From contig NZ_CP074102.1 of the NCBI RefSeq assembly GCF_018310535.1, positions 7,378,001 to 7,442,000 on the forward strand: 64,000 nucleotides of DNA, written 5' to 3'. The notes beneath the pieces were generated by a model, which was not told where the DNA came from, did not search any database, and saw nothing but the letters and a program-made list of their open reading frames with translations. This DNA comes from Streptomyces mirabilis. Its GTDB lineage: Bacteria; Actinomycetota; Actinomycetes; Streptomycetales; Streptomycetaceae. The position numbers and the translations under genes are program-made. Positions 46,379-55,316 of the stretch are shown in pieces (position 1 is the stretch's first letter; each line of letters opens with the position of its first letter).

Positions 46379-47491
46379 ATGGCCACGGCACCGCGCCCGC
46401 GCACGACCACCCGCGACCCGGAGGAACTGGGTCGCCGGCTGACCGCCTGGCTCACCGCCCGTCTCCCGGGCGCCAAGGCGGCCGACATCACCGTCCCCGA
46501 GTCCAACGGCATGTCCAGCGAGACCCTGCTCTTCGACATCGAGCACCCCGAACCGCCGCTGTCCGCCTGCGCGTTGAGGCTGGCGGCGGACCCGGCCGCG
46601 TACACCGTCTTCGCCGTCTACGACATGCCCCGCCAGTACCGCACGATGAGACTGGTCGCCGAGCGCACCGATCTCCCCATACCGCGGGTGCTGTGGCTGG
46701 AGGAGGACCCCGGCCCGCTCGGCGCGCCGTTCTTCGTCATGGAACGGGTCGAGGGGCGCGTGCCGCCGGACGTCATGCCCTACACGTACGAGGGGAACTG
46801 GCTGCACGCGGCGAGCGACCAGGAACGCGAACGGCTGGAGGCGGCCTCGGTGGGTCTCCTCGCCCGGCTGCACGACCAGGTGCCGCCGCCGGAAGCCGGC
46901 TTCCTGATCCTCCCGGGCGAGGGCAGTCCCCTCCGTCGTCATGTCGAGGCCCAACGCGTCTACTACGAATGGGTGATTGACGGGCTGTCACGCTCACCCC
47001 TGATAGAGAGCGCGTTCGACCGGCTCGACGAGCTGTGGCCGCGCGACGAGGGCGAGGCGGTGCTCAACTGGGGCGACGCGCGCATCGGGAACGTCGTCTA
47101 CGACGGGTTTGCACCCGCGGCCGTCCTCGACTGGGAGATGGCGGCCCTGGCCCCGCGCGAGGTCGACCTCGGCTGGACGGTCTACCTGCACCGCTTCTTC
47201 CAGGACCTGACGGAGAGCTTCGGTCAGCGCGGACTGCCCGACTTCCTGCGCCGTGACCGCGTCGAGCGGCGCTATGCCGAACTCACCGGCCACGCACCCC
47301 GGGACATGGACTTCTACACGCTGTACGCGGCACTGCGGCACGCGATCGTCATGCTGCGCGTCGCCTACCGCCAGGTGCACTTCGGCGAGGTCGCCGTGCC
47401 GCCGGACCCGGACACACTGATCCTGCACCACGGCAGCCTGCGAGCCATGGTGCAGGGCAGTTACTGGGAGGGACCGGCGGCCGGTCGCTGA
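46379..47491 (+). CDS. Phosphotransferase family protein (APH fold)
   Basis: A 370-residue kinase-fold protein. The modified Brenner motif is NWGDARIGNVVYDG (catalytic Asp and metal-binding Asn), followed by the DWEMAALAPREVDLGW metal site. The N-terminal half carries LLFDIEH and VMERVEGRVPPD. It belongs to the acyl-CoA dehydrogenase-associated phosphotransferase group rather than to antibiotic resistance enzymes. Co-transcribed with the upstream unknown; substrate not known. Confidence 0.82.
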   Translation: MATAPRPRTTTRDPEELGRRLTAWLTARLPGAKAADITVPESNGMSSETLLFDIEHPEPPLSACALRLAADPAAYTVFAVYDMPRQYRTMRLVAERTDLPIPRVLWLEEDPGPLGAPFFVMERVEGRVPPDVMPYTYEGNWLHAASDQERERLEAASVGLLARLHDQVPPPEAGFLILPGEGSPLRRHVEAQRVYYEWVIDGLSRSPLIESAFDRLDELWPRDEGEAVLNWGDARIGNVVYDGFAPAAVLDWEMAALAPREVDLGWTVYLHRFFQDLTESFGQRGLPDFLRRDRVERRYAELTGHAPRDMDFYTLYAALRHAIVMLRVAYRQVHFGEVAVPPDPDTLILHHGSLRAMVQGSYWEGPAAGR

Positions 47492-47504
47492 ACGCGAGGG
47501 CCGG

Positions 47505-47942
47505 TCAGGCGGCCTGACGGCGCATCTCGGGGACCCGCATCGGGCGCGAGGCCGGGCCGCCGACGTGCGAGAACGGCTGAGTCCGCCAGTCGAGTCCCTG
47601 AGGGAGCGTCAACAGAAGGGCGGTGTCCTGCTCCTGAGGCTCCACCGACTCGTCGGCGGGACGGGCGTCGCCCGCCGCACGGCCCGTGCCGGCGCAGACC
47701 GTCAGCCCGAACGGGTTCCACGGCGAGGCGCACAGCGCGTGCTCGGGCAGGCGCTCCTCGTCCGCGAGGAGCGCGATGGGCTGGGCGCAGTCCGGGCAGA
47801 TCACCCGGTACATCTCGAAGGTGTCGTAGGCGTCGAACTCCTCACCGTCGACGGCGTCGGGTTCGACGCCCTCCGGCTCGGGCTCGACGACCAGCTTGGG
47901 CCGCCTGGATGTGGGACGACCAGGGCGCTTAAGACTCTGCAT
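47505..47942 (-). CDS. Conserved hypothetical protein with cysteine motif
   Basis: About 145 residues from ATG 47942, preceded by GGGGGAGA. The middle contains CPDC, then LCASPW and VCAGTG, four cysteines that could bind zinc. The N-terminal third is acidic. No membrane segment. Function unknown; the gene is convergent with the phosphotransferase and divergent from the Lrp regulator. Confidence 0.65.
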   Translation of the reverse strand: MQSLKRPGRPTSRRPKLVVEPEPEGVEPDAVDGEEFDAYDTFEMYRVICPDCAQPIALLADEERLPEHALCASPWNPFGLTVCAGTGRAAGDARPADESVEPQEQDTALLLTLPQGLDWRTQPFSHVGGPASRPMRVPEMRRQAA

Positions 47943-48195
47943 GGGATTCTCCCCCTCGGGTGGGCCGACAAGGCGCTGCGGCCTCGACCACAGCAAGCAT
48001 TTCCCGTCCCGTCTCTGCGGTAATCACGAGAACATCACGGACCCGGTTGCGGCACTGTGTCGTTCGTCACATGCCGCCCGCAGGTGCCCGGCGCGGTGGA
48101 TTTGTCCACCAGGCGGTTCACAGTCAGCACTCTGCCACATCACAAAGCGGGTATGACCTGCGCCGCTGAGGTATCCGACGAGATCAAGGGCCCTG

Positions 48196-48209
48196 TAGGT
48201 TCTTGCGTC
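48196..48209 (+). promoter_or_regulatory. Probable leaderless promoter of the second Lrp gene
   Basis: TAGGTT (48196-48201) lies 8 bases before the ATG, so transcription would begin at or beside the start codon. No ribosome-binding sequence precedes it. Confidence 0.5.
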
Positions 48210-48650
48210 ATGGAGGAGCTGGACCGACAGATCGTGCAGCTGCTCGTCGCAGACGGGCGGATGAGCTACACCGACCTGGGCAAGGCCACGGGCCTGTCCA
48301 CGTCCGCCGTGCACCAGCGGGTGCGCCGGCTCGAACAGCGCGGTGTCATCCGCGGCTATGCCGCGGTCGTGGACCCCGAGGCCGTCGGGCTGCCCATGAC
48401 CGCGTTCATCTCGGTGAAACCGTTCGATCCGAGCGCCCCTGACGACATCGCGGAACGCCTCGCCGGCGTGCCCGAGATCGAGGCCTGCCACAGCGTCGCG
48501 GGCGACGAGAACTACATCCTGAAGGTACGGGTCTCGACCCCGCACGAACTGGAGGAGCTCCTCGCCCGCCTGCGCACCCTGGCAGGCGTGTCGACCCGCA
48601 CGACCGTGGTGCTGTCGACGCCGTACGAGGCGCGCCCGCCCCGCATCTGA
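48210..48650 (+). CDS. Lrp/AsnC family transcriptional regulator (second)
   Basis: 146 residues from ATG 48210. HTH at 1-55 (LDRQIVQLLVADGRMSY, LSTSAVHQRVRRL) and RAM domain at about 65-140 (MTAFISVKPF, ILKVRVSTPHELEELL). The HTH follows the classical Lrp layout, differing in the recognition helix from the AsnC protein at 4264. It probably responds to an amino acid; the target is not evident. Confidence 0.92.
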   Translation: MEELDRQIVQLLVADGRMSYTDLGKATGLSTSAVHQRVRRLEQRGVIRGYAAVVDPEAVGLPMTAFISVKPFDPSAPDDIAERLAGVPEIEACHSVAGDENYILKVRVSTPHELEELLARLRTLAGVSTRTTVVLSTPYEARPPRI

Positions 48651-48697
48651 CCCACCCGGGGGCCGACCGCACACCGGCAGGCGCGAGACTGTTCCCC

Positions 48698-50314
48698 ATG
48701 AGTGAGAGCACCGCCACGTCGGACACCGTGCTGTTGCGCGGTGGAGAAGTCCACAGTCCCGCCGATCCCTTCGCCACCGCGATGGTCGTCGAACGCGGAC
48801 AGATCGCCTGGGTCGGCTCGGAAGGCGCGGCCGACGCCTTCGCCGACGGGGTCGCCGAGGTCGTGGACCTGGCAGGCGCGCTGGTCACCCCGGCGTTCAC
48901 CGACGCCCACGTCCACACCACCTCCACCGGGCTCGCGCTCACCGGCCTCGACCTGTCCGACGCGCCCTCCCTGGACGCCGCCCTCGCCCTCGTACGCGGG
49001 TTCGCCGCCGCCCGCCCCGCCGACCGGGTGCTGCTCGGCCACGGCTGGGACGCGGCCCGCTGGCCCGGCGGCCGCCCCCCGACGCGCGCCGAGCTCGACG
49101 AGGCGGCAGGCGGCCGCCCGCTCTACCTCTCCCGCATCGACGTGCACTCCGCCGTGGTCACCACCGCGCTCCTGGACCTGGTCCCGGGGGTCACCGCACG
49201 AGCGGGGTACGCCGCCGACGGCCCCCTCACCCGGGACGCCCACCACGCCGTGCGCGCCGCCGCGCTCGGCGCGGTCACGCCGGCCCAGCGCACCGAGGCC
49301 CAGCGCGCCGCGCTCGCCCACGCCGCCTCGCTCGGCATCGGATCCGTGCACGAGTGCGCGGGCCCGGAGATCTCCTCCGAGGACGACTTCACCGGACTGC
49401 TGCGCCTCGCCGCCGAGGAAGCCGGCCCCCGGGTCGTCGGCTACTGGGCCGAACAGGATGTCGAAAGGGCCCGGGCGCTGGGCGCGCTCGGCGCCGCGGG
49501 CGACCTCTTCGTCGACGGGTCCCTGGGTTCGTACACCGCCTGCCTGCACCAGCCGTACGCCGACGCCGACCACACCGGCACCGCCTACCTGGACGCCGCC
49601 GCCGTCTGCGCGCATGTGGTCGCCTGCACCGAGGTGGGCCTCCAGGCGGGCTTCCACGCCATCGGGGACGCCGCCGTGACCGCCGTGGTCGAGGGAGTCC
49701 GCGCAGCCGCCGAGAAGGTCGGCCTGGCCCGCGTGCGCGCCGCCCGGCACCGCGTCGAGCATGCCGAGATGCTCACCCCGCAGACCATCGCCGGCTTCGC
49801 CGAGCTCGGCCTCACCGCCTCCGTGCAGCCCGCCTTCGACGCGCTGTGGGGCGGCGAGGACGGCATGTACGCCCAGCGCCTGGGCGCCGAGCGGGCCCGT
49901 GCCCTCAACCCGTTCGCGGCCCTGCTGCGCACCGGCGTGCCGCTGGCCTTCGGTTCCGACAGCCCCGTCACCCCCCTCGACCCGTGGGGCACCGTGCGCG
50001 CCGCCGCGTTCCACCGCACGCCGGAGCACCGGGTCTCCGTGCGCGCCGCGTTCACGGCGCATACGCGCGGCGGGTGGCGGGCGATCGGACGGGACGACGC
50101 GGGAGTCCTGGTGCCGGGCGCGCCCGCCGACTACGCCGTGTGGCGCACCGAGGAACTGGTCGTGCAGGCCCCCGACGACAGGGTCGCCCGCTGGTCGACC
50201 GACCCTCGTTCGGGTACTCCTGGACTGCCCGATCTGAGCCCCGGCGGCGACCTGCCGGTGTGCCTGCGCACGGTCGTCGGCGGGCGGACGGTCTTCGTAC
50301 GGCCGGGCGAGTGA
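48698..50314 (+). CDS. Amidohydrolase family protein (YtcJ-like)
   Basis: A 538-residue metal-dependent hydrolase of the amidohydrolase_3 group: DAHVHTTSTG metal motif, GHGWDAARW, HAIGDAAVT, HRVEHAEML and FGSDSPVTPLDP (catalytic Asp region). Such enzymes hydrolyse exocyclic amides or formamides; the substrate is unknown. No signal peptide. It appears to be transcribed alone. Confidence 0.87.
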   Translation: MSESTATSDTVLLRGGEVHSPADPFATAMVVERGQIAWVGSEGAADAFADGVAEVVDLAGALVTPAFTDAHVHTTSTGLALTGLDLSDAPSLDAALALVRGFAAARPADRVLLGHGWDAARWPGGRPPTRAELDEAAGGRPLYLSRIDVHSAVVTTALLDLVPGVTARAGYAADGPLTRDAHHAVRAAALGAVTPAQRTEAQRAALAHAASLGIGSVHECAGPEISSEDDFTGLLRLAAEEAGPRVVGYWAEQDVERARALGALGAAGDLFVDGSLGSYTACLHQPYADADHTGTAYLDAAAVCAHVVACTEVGLQAGFHAIGDAAVTAVVEGVRAAAEKVGLARVRAARHRVEHAEMLTPQTIAGFAELGLTASVQPAFDALWGGEDGMYAQRLGAERARALNPFAALLRTGVPLAFGSDSPVTPLDPWGTVRAAAFHRTPEHRVSVRAAFTAHTRGGWRAIGRDDAGVLVPGAPADYAVWRTEELVVQAPDDRVARWSTDPRSGTPGLPDLSPGGDLPVCLRTVVGGRTVFVRPGE

Positions 50315-50853
50315 TCTCCCGGGGTGGCGCTGCGGTGATCATCCGCCGCCGCCCCGTCGCGCGACCTGCGCATCCTCCGCGCTGACCAGGCAATTGAGGG
50401 AAAACCAGCAGGTCAGGCGAGTGTTGACAGCTGGCCTCGGGGGGCCGGTAGGTTCGGCCGCGTCCACCACCGGACGTCCGACCGGAGAACTTCCACGCAG
50501 TCGCCGGAGCGCCGCTGGGTCAGGGGTGGTGTGCCGCACCGGCGCACCACCACTGGGAGCCAGGCTCAGCGCCAGTGCGACGGCGAGGGAACGTTCATGC
50601 CTGTCGGAAGGGTGTGACCCGGGTGGGGCCCGGACGTCCAGTAGACAACGGCTTTCGGTCGACCCGCAGCCAGCGGGTCCCAGGTCGGCCCGAAGGGCGC
50701 CGGGCCCCGATCCGCAGTACGGTGCTCCGGCGCGGCGGGCTCTCTCTTACCCGGCTCTTGCCGAATCGACACCCCCGTACTAACGCGCCGACGAGTCAGT
50801 GCAGGCTGCGGCCACTATGGTGGACCCCTGCGTACGGACATGAAGGGGCAGTA
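50315..50853 (+). promoter_or_regulatory. Promoter and long structured leader of ppm
   Basis: TTGACA (50424-50429), 19 bp, TAGGTT (50449-50454) is a strong promoter; the ppm start is at 50854, leaving a leader of about 390 nt. The leader contains GGTGGTGTGCCGCACCGGCGCACCACC-type pairing (around 50525-50551) and other GC hairpins. Coding potential is poor and I found no known riboswitch core. It could be a regulatory leader or hold a small RNA. Confidence 0.5.
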
Positions 50854-51648
50854 GTGAACGACGGCGACGGGACCCTCGCGGCAGGAGCCAAGGGGAGGCA
50901 GTTCGGCCCGCTCGGCACGGCCTTGGTGATCATCCCGACCTACAACGAGGCGGAGAACATCAAGAAGATCGTCGGCCGGGTACGAGCCTCGGTGCCCGAT
51001 GCACACGTTCTCGTGGCGGACGACAACAGCCCGGACGGCACGGGCAAGCTCGCCGACGAGCTGGCCGCTGAGGACGACCATGTCCAGGTGCTGCACCGCA
51101 AGGGCAAGGAAGGCCTGGGCGCCGCGTATCTCGCGGGCTTCGCCTGGGGCATGGAGCACGGCTACGGCGTCCTCGTGGAGATGGACGCGGACGGCTCGCA
51201 CCAGCCCGAGGAACTGCCCCGGCTGCTGACCGCGCTCAAGGGCGCCGACCTCGTGCTGGGGTCGCGCTGGGTGCCGGGCGGGCGGGTCGTGAACTGGCCC
51301 AAGTCCCGCGAGTTCATCTCGCGCGGCGGCAGCATGTACTCCCGGCTCATGCTCGACGTGCCCATCCGGGACGTCACCGGAGGCTTCCGCGCATTCCGCC
51401 GCGAGACCCTCGAAGGTCTCGGACTCGGTGAAGTCGCGTCCCAGGGGTACTGCTTTCAGGTGGACCTGGCCCGGCGCGCGGTCAAGTCCGGTTTCCACGT
51501 CGTCGAGGTGCCCATCACCTTCGTCGAGCGCGAGCTCGGCGACTCCAAGATGAGCCGCGACATCCTCGTGGAGGCGCTGTGGCGGGTCACCACGTGGGGC
51601 GTGGGGGAGCGGGTCGGCCGGATCACCGGCCGGAAGCGCACGTCGTAG
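50854..51648 (+). CDS. ppm1: Polyprenol monophosphomannose synthase
   Basis: 264 residues from GTG 50854 (AAGGGG at 50843-50848). A GT2 fold of the DPM1 type with VIIPTYNEAENI, LVADDNSPDGTGKLAD and EMDADGSHQPEEL, and the acceptor region RDVTGGFRAFRRETL. It transfers mannose from GDP-mannose to polyprenol phosphate, providing the donor for protein O-mannosylation and wall glycans. No membrane domain, unlike the bacterial fused forms that also carry an N-acyltransferase. Confidence 0.92.
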   Translation: MNDGDGTLAAGAKGRQFGPLGTALVIIPTYNEAENIKKIVGRVRASVPDAHVLVADDNSPDGTGKLADELAAEDDHVQVLHRKGKEGLGAAYLAGFAWGMEHGYGVLVEMDADGSHQPEELPRLLTALKGADLVLGSRWVPGGRVVNWPKSREFISRGGSMYSRLMLDVPIRDVTGGFRAFRRETLEGLGLGEVASQGYCFQVDLARRAVKSGFHVVEVPITFVERELGDSKMSRDILVEALWRVTTWGVGERVGRITGRKRTS

Positions 51649-51660
51649 GAGCACTTTGTG

Positions 51661-51697
51661 GAGTGGGGGGCGGCCCGGCTGGGCCCGCCTCCCACTC
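51661..51697 (+). terminator. Terminator after ppm
   Basis: A 13-bp stem (51661-51673 with 51685-51697, one mismatch), 12 bases after the stop. Confidence 0.75.
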
Positions 51698-51780
51698 GCA
51701 TTCCGCCCTCACTTCACTCCACAGCTACGGCTGATCATCCGCTTATCCCATACTGAGCTGTGCCCAGGCACACTGGGTGC

Positions 51781-52350
51781 ATGACGACTGGCGCACCGAC
51801 TCCCACATACCCCGCGCGGCCGCGGCGATCCCGGCTGCGCACCTACCTGCCGCTCGGCATCGCCGTCTGGCTGGTGCTGGAGATCTGGCTCCTGACCGTG
51901 GTCGCGGGCGCGGCGAGCGGTTTCGCGGTCTTCCTGCTGCTGGTCGCCGGTTTCGTCCTCGGTTCCGTGGTCATCAAGCGAGCCGGCCGCCGTGCCTTCC
52001 GCAACCTCACCGAGACGCTGCAACAGCAGCAGAGCGGGGTGGCCCCCACGAGCGGGGGCGGCAACGGCAACGGGCTGATGATGCTCGGCGGTCTGCTCCT
52101 GATGATCCCCGGGCTCATCTCCGACGCGCTGGGCCTGCTCCTGCTGATCCCGCCCGTCCAGAAGGCCCTGAGCCGTTACGCCGAGCGCACCATCGACCGC
52201 AAGATCCGCGAGGCCTCGCCGGGCAGCGTCGGTGACGCCTTCCAGCAGGCCCGCATCCATCGACCCGACGGCAAGGTCGTCCAGGGCGAGGTCATCAGGG
52301 AAGAGAACCCGACGGCGGACCCGGGCCCGCGTCCGCCACTGAACCGCTGA
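51781..52350 (+). CDS. fxsA: FxsA family membrane protein
   Basis: 189 residues from ATG 51781. FxsA domain with three to four membrane helices (about 26-45, 46-66, 99-123) and the signature LMMLGGLLLMIPGLISDALGLLLLIPPV. E. coli FxsA relieves F-plasmid exclusion of phage T7 by binding PifA; in actinomycetes the role is unknown. It has a hydrophilic C-terminal extension. Confidence 0.85.
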   Translation: MTTGAPTPTYPARPRRSRLRTYLPLGIAVWLVLEIWLLTVVAGAASGFAVFLLLVAGFVLGSVVIKRAGRRAFRNLTETLQQQQSGVAPTSGGGNGNGLMMLGGLLLMIPGLISDALGLLLLIPPVQKALSRYAERTIDRKIREASPGSVGDAFQQARIHRPDGKVVQGEVIREENPTADPGPRPPLNR

Positions 52351-52383
52351 CCGAGGCTTCCCCGTCGGAGGCCCGTGGGTCTC

Positions 52384-52438
52384 ACCTGCGGGCCGGTGGG
52401 GGCTGGTCGCGCACTTCCCCGCGCCCCTGAGGGGGCGC
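52384..52438. repeat. Dispersed intergenic repeat (copy 3) with hairpin
   Basis: Contains CTGGTCGCGCACTTCCCCGC and the stem GCGCCCC-TGAG-GGGGCGC (52421-52438). Same family as copies at 4757, near 34502, and inverted at 57690. Confidence 0.65.
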
Positions 52439-52451
52439 GCACAACGCACAG

Positions 52452-52492
52452 AGCCGCGGGCCCCGTACGACTTTCGTACGGCGCTCGCGGCT
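52452..52492. terminator. Two-part terminator hairpin between fxsA and rbpA
   Basis: Outer stem AGCCGCG/CGCGGCT (52452-52458/52486-52492) encloses inner CCGTACGA/TCGTACGG (52463-52470/52474-52481). It serves the converging fxsA and rbpA transcripts. Confidence 0.75.
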
Positions 52493-52526
52493 GAGTGCGT
52501 GGTATGCCGCCCAGCCCCCGGAGGGG

Positions 52527-52901
52527 TTAGGCGGACTTGCGGCTGTCCCGCGGATGCACCGCGATGTTCATCGCGCCGGAGCGCAGAACGGCCAGGCGCT
52601 CCTCGAGGACCTCTTCGAGCTCCTCTCGGGTGCGCCGCTCCATCAGCATGTCCCAATGCGTACGCGCGGGCTTGGCCTTCTTTTCCTCAGGGCCGTCGCC
52701 GTCCACCAGGAGTGCCTGGGCCCCGCAGACCTTGCACTCCCACTCCGGCGGAATCTCCGCCTCGACCGAGAAGGGCATCTCAAACCGATGCCCCTTCTCG
52801 CATGCGTACTCCACGGCCTGGCGCGGGGCCAGGTCGATGCCGCGGTCCGTCTCGTAGCTGGTCACCACGAGGCGCGTGCCGCGAAGAGCTCGCTCACTCA
52901 T
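52527..52901 (-). CDS. rbpA: RNA polymerase-binding protein RbpA
   Basis: 124 residues, with the RbpA core domain YACEKGHRFEMPFSVEAE, WECKVCGAQ (zinc-like cysteines in this group), the basic linker KKAKPARTHWDML and the sigma-interaction helix RRTREELEEVLEERLAVLR. RbpA stabilises the open complex with principal sigma factors in actinobacteria. The ATG follows GGGAGG. The promoter is of SigR type, linking it to thiol-oxidative stress. Confidence 0.95.
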   Translation of the reverse strand: MSERALRGTRLVVTSYETDRGIDLAPRQAVEYACEKGHRFEMPFSVEAEIPPEWECKVCGAQALLVDGDGPEEKKAKPARTHWDMLMERRTREELEEVLEERLAVLRSGAMNIAVHPRDSRKSA

Positions 52902-52962
52902 GAATCGTGCCTCCCGGGCTTGTCGCCCACAGGACAGGTGTCGCTGTCGTCGTCATCCGGTC

Positions 52963-52989
52963 AACGTCCGGTCGGCGGTAAAGATTCCC
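52963..52989 (-). promoter_or_regulatory. SigR-type promoter of rbpA
   Basis: Minus strand: GGGAAT (52989-52984), 18-bp spacer, GTT (52965-52963), matching the SigR consensus GGAAT-N18-GTT. About 60 bases upstream of the rbpA start. Confidence 0.85.
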
Positions 52990-53156
52990 GTTCCGGGTCA
53001 TGCGTCGCCGTCGTAGCCGCCCCTTGTTGTACCCACCGGCGCCCGGTTTGTCACATCTGGCAGCAGATGTCACCCAACGCTTCAGTATCTTTGACGCGCA
53101 GTAACGGTACGCCTGGCAGGCCAAACGCGTACACTACCGGCCTTTGGCCTCAGGTG

Positions 53157-54506
53157 CTAAATCCTGTCCGGTACGGGATTACCCGCGTCGTGCACGGCCT
53201 GCCGCACCGGAACCCTCGCCAGCAGCACGAATCCGATGACGAAGAAGGCCACGAGCGAGATGATCGCGTCCCGATAACTTCCCGTCAGCTGGTAGGTCAA
53301 ACCGAACAGAAGCGGGCCGAGCCAGCTCATCCCCCGGTCGCTCATCTCGTACGCGGAGAAGTACTCGGCCTCCTTCCCGGTCGGCACCAGATGGGAGAAC
53401 AGCGAGCGCGAGAGTGCCTGGCTGCCGCCCAGGACCAGGCCGATCCCGGCGGCCAGGACGAAGAACCAGACGGGTGCGCCCGCCGGCAGGAAGTACCCGG
53501 CGCCCAGCGTCACGGTCCAGGCGACGAGCGAGCCGAGGATCGTGCGCTTCGCGCCGTACGTCCGTGCGAGCCGTCCCATCCCCAGGGCGCCCCCGACCGC
53601 GAGCACCTGCACCAGCAGTACGGCGACGATCAGGGTCGACTGGCTCAGGCCCAGCTCCTCCGATCCGTACACCGACGCCTGCGAGATGACCGTCTGGATG
53701 CCGTCGTTGTAGACGAGGTAGGCGAACAGGAAGGCGAGGGTGAGCGGTTTGCCCCGCATGTCGCGAACGGTGGCCGCCAGCTGCCGCCATCCGTGTCCCG
53801 ACGCCTGACCCGCGGATGCCGTGGGCCGGTCCCGCAGCCGCTTCAGCGGCACGAGGGTGAAGGCGCCCCACCAGATGCCCGCCGAGGCCAGACAGACGCG
53901 GACGGCCGTCGACTCGGAGACACCGAAGGAGTCGTGAGCCGAGTACAGGACCAGGTTCACGACCAGCATGAGCGAGCCCGCCGCGTAGCCGAAGGCCCAG
54001 CCGCGGGACGAGACCGCGTCACGCTCCTCGGGCGGGGCGATCTGCGGCAGGTAGGAGTTGTACAGCACCATCGACACGGCCACCGAGGCGTTGGCGACGA
54101 TCAGCAGCAGACCGCCGAGCAGATAGCGGTCGCCGTCCAGGAAGAACATGCCCGTGGTGGCCGTGGCGCCGAGATAGGCGCAGAGGGCGAGCAGGGGCTT
54201 CTTGCGGCCGGTGCGGTCGGCGGCCGCGCCCGCCATCGGCATCACGAAGATCGACAGAATGACGGACGCCGAGACCGCGTAGGCGAAGAAGGAGCCGGCG
54301 CGGACCGGGATGCCCAGCGGATGGACGAAGCCGTCCGCGTCCGCCGCGTGCTTGGCGACGGACGTGAGATAGGGCCCCAGGAAAACGGTGAGCACGCTCG
54401 TCGAGTAGACGGAGCACGCCCAGTCGTAGAAGTACCAGCCGCGCTGCTCGCGCCGCCGTTCGGTGACCTCGTCGGTCGCCTGTGCCCGCACGGTTTCGGT
54501 GCCCAC
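53157..54506 (-). CDS. MFS transporter of the UMF1 (ATG22-like) family
   Basis: A 449-residue, 12-helix transporter. The N-terminal WYFYDWACSVYSTSVLTVFL and YNSYLPQIAPPEERDAVSSRGWA (first 20 shown in part) are hallmarks of the UMF1/ATG22 group, whose relatives export amino acids or small metabolites. GTG start with GAGGGG upstream. It is the last gene of a three-gene minus-strand operon with GDPD and YczE-like genes. Confidence 0.87.
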   Translation of the reverse strand: MGTETVRAQATDEVTERRREQRGWYFYDWACSVYSTSVLTVFLGPYLTSVAKHAADADGFVHPLGIPVRAGSFFAYAVSASVILSIFVMPMAGAAADRTGRKKPLLALCAYLGATATTGMFFLDGDRYLLGGLLLIVANASVAVSMVLYNSYLPQIAPPEERDAVSSRGWAFGYAAGSLMLVVNLVLYSAHDSFGVSESTAVRVCLASAGIWWGAFTLVPLKRLRDRPTASAGQASGHGWRQLAATVRDMRGKPLTLAFLFAYLVYNDGIQTVISQASVYGSEELGLSQSTLIVAVLLVQVLAVGGALGMGRLARTYGAKRTILGSLVAWTVTLGAGYFLPAGAPVWFFVLAAGIGLVLGGSQALSRSLFSHLVPTGKEAEYFSAYEMSDRGMSWLGPLLFGLTYQLTGSYRDAIISLVAFFVIGFVLLARVPVRQAVHDAGNPVPDRI

Positions 54507-54548
54507 CCGTGCCCCTCGCTTCCCGCTGAACGGACCGCGCGAGAGGGC

Positions 54549-55316
54549 TCAGACCCAGGTGCCCCGGTCCTCCAGGACCCTGCGCAGCGTGTCGATGTGA
54601 TCGGTCATGATGCCATCGACGCCCAGGTCCAGGAGCCGGTGCATCCGATCGGATTCGTTGACCGTCCACACGTGGACCTGCAGGCCGCGCGCGTGGGCGG
54701 CGCGCACGAAGCGCCGGTCGACCACCGGCACGCCCGACTGGGACTCGGGCACCTGGGCGGCGATCGCCGAGTCGCGCAGCGCGGCCGGGATGCCGTACGA
54801 GCGCAGCCGCAGCCCCAGGACACCCTTGGTGCCGTACGAGGTCGCCAGACGAGGTCCGGCCAGACGCTGGGCGCGGAAGACCCGCGCCTCGGAGAACGAG
54901 CCGACGCAGACGCGGTCCCAGGCGTCGAGGCGGCCGATGAGGTTCAGCAGGGGGTGGAGGGCGGGCTCGGCCTTGACGTCGACGTTCCAGCGGACGTCGG
55001 GAAAGGTTTCGAGGAGCTCCTCGAAGAGGGGGACCGGTTCCTTGCCCGCCACGCGCGCGTGGCGCACGTCCTCCCAGGGAAGGTCCGCGATCCGGCCCGC
55101 GCCGTCCGTCACCCGGTCCAGGGTCACGTCGTGGAAGGCGACGAGCTTGCCGTCCGACGTCGCGTGCACATCCGTCTCGATGTAGCGGTAGCCCGCTTCC
55201 ACCGCGCGGCGGAACTGGGCGACGGTGTTCTCCAGGCCGTCCGCCGCGCCGCCCCGGTGGGCGAAGGGGATCGGGCCGGGGTGGTCGAGGTACGGGTGAC
55301 GTATGCGCGGGCTCAC
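54549..55316 (-). CDS. Glycerophosphodiester phosphodiesterase
   Basis: A 255-residue GDPD-fold enzyme with IPFAHRGGAADGLENTVAQF (catalytic His and Glu), ETDVHATSDGKLVAFHD (metal Glu/Asp and second His) and the C-terminal VNESDRMHRLLDLGVDGIMT. It releases glycerol 3-phosphate from deacylated phospholipids. No signal peptide, so cytoplasmic. Start GTG overlaps the YczE-like stop (GTGA), so the two are translationally coupled. Confidence 0.93.
   Translation of the reverse strand: MSPRIRHPYLDHPGPIPFAHRGGAADGLENTVAQFRRAVEAGYRYIETDVHATSDGKLVAFHDVTLDRVTDGAGRIADLPWEDVRHARVAGKEPVPLFEELLETFPDVRWNVDVKAEPALHPLLNLIGRLDAWDRVCVGSFSEARVFRAQRLAGPRLATSYGTKGVLGLRLRSYGIPAALRDSAIAAQVPESQSGVPVVDRRFVRAAHARGLQVHVWTVNESDRMHRLLDLGVDGIMTDHIDTLRRVLEDRGTWV

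Noticed and set aside
50394..50783. 129-codon frame in the ppm leader
   Set aside because: Composition and lack of a start site suggest non-coding leader sequence.
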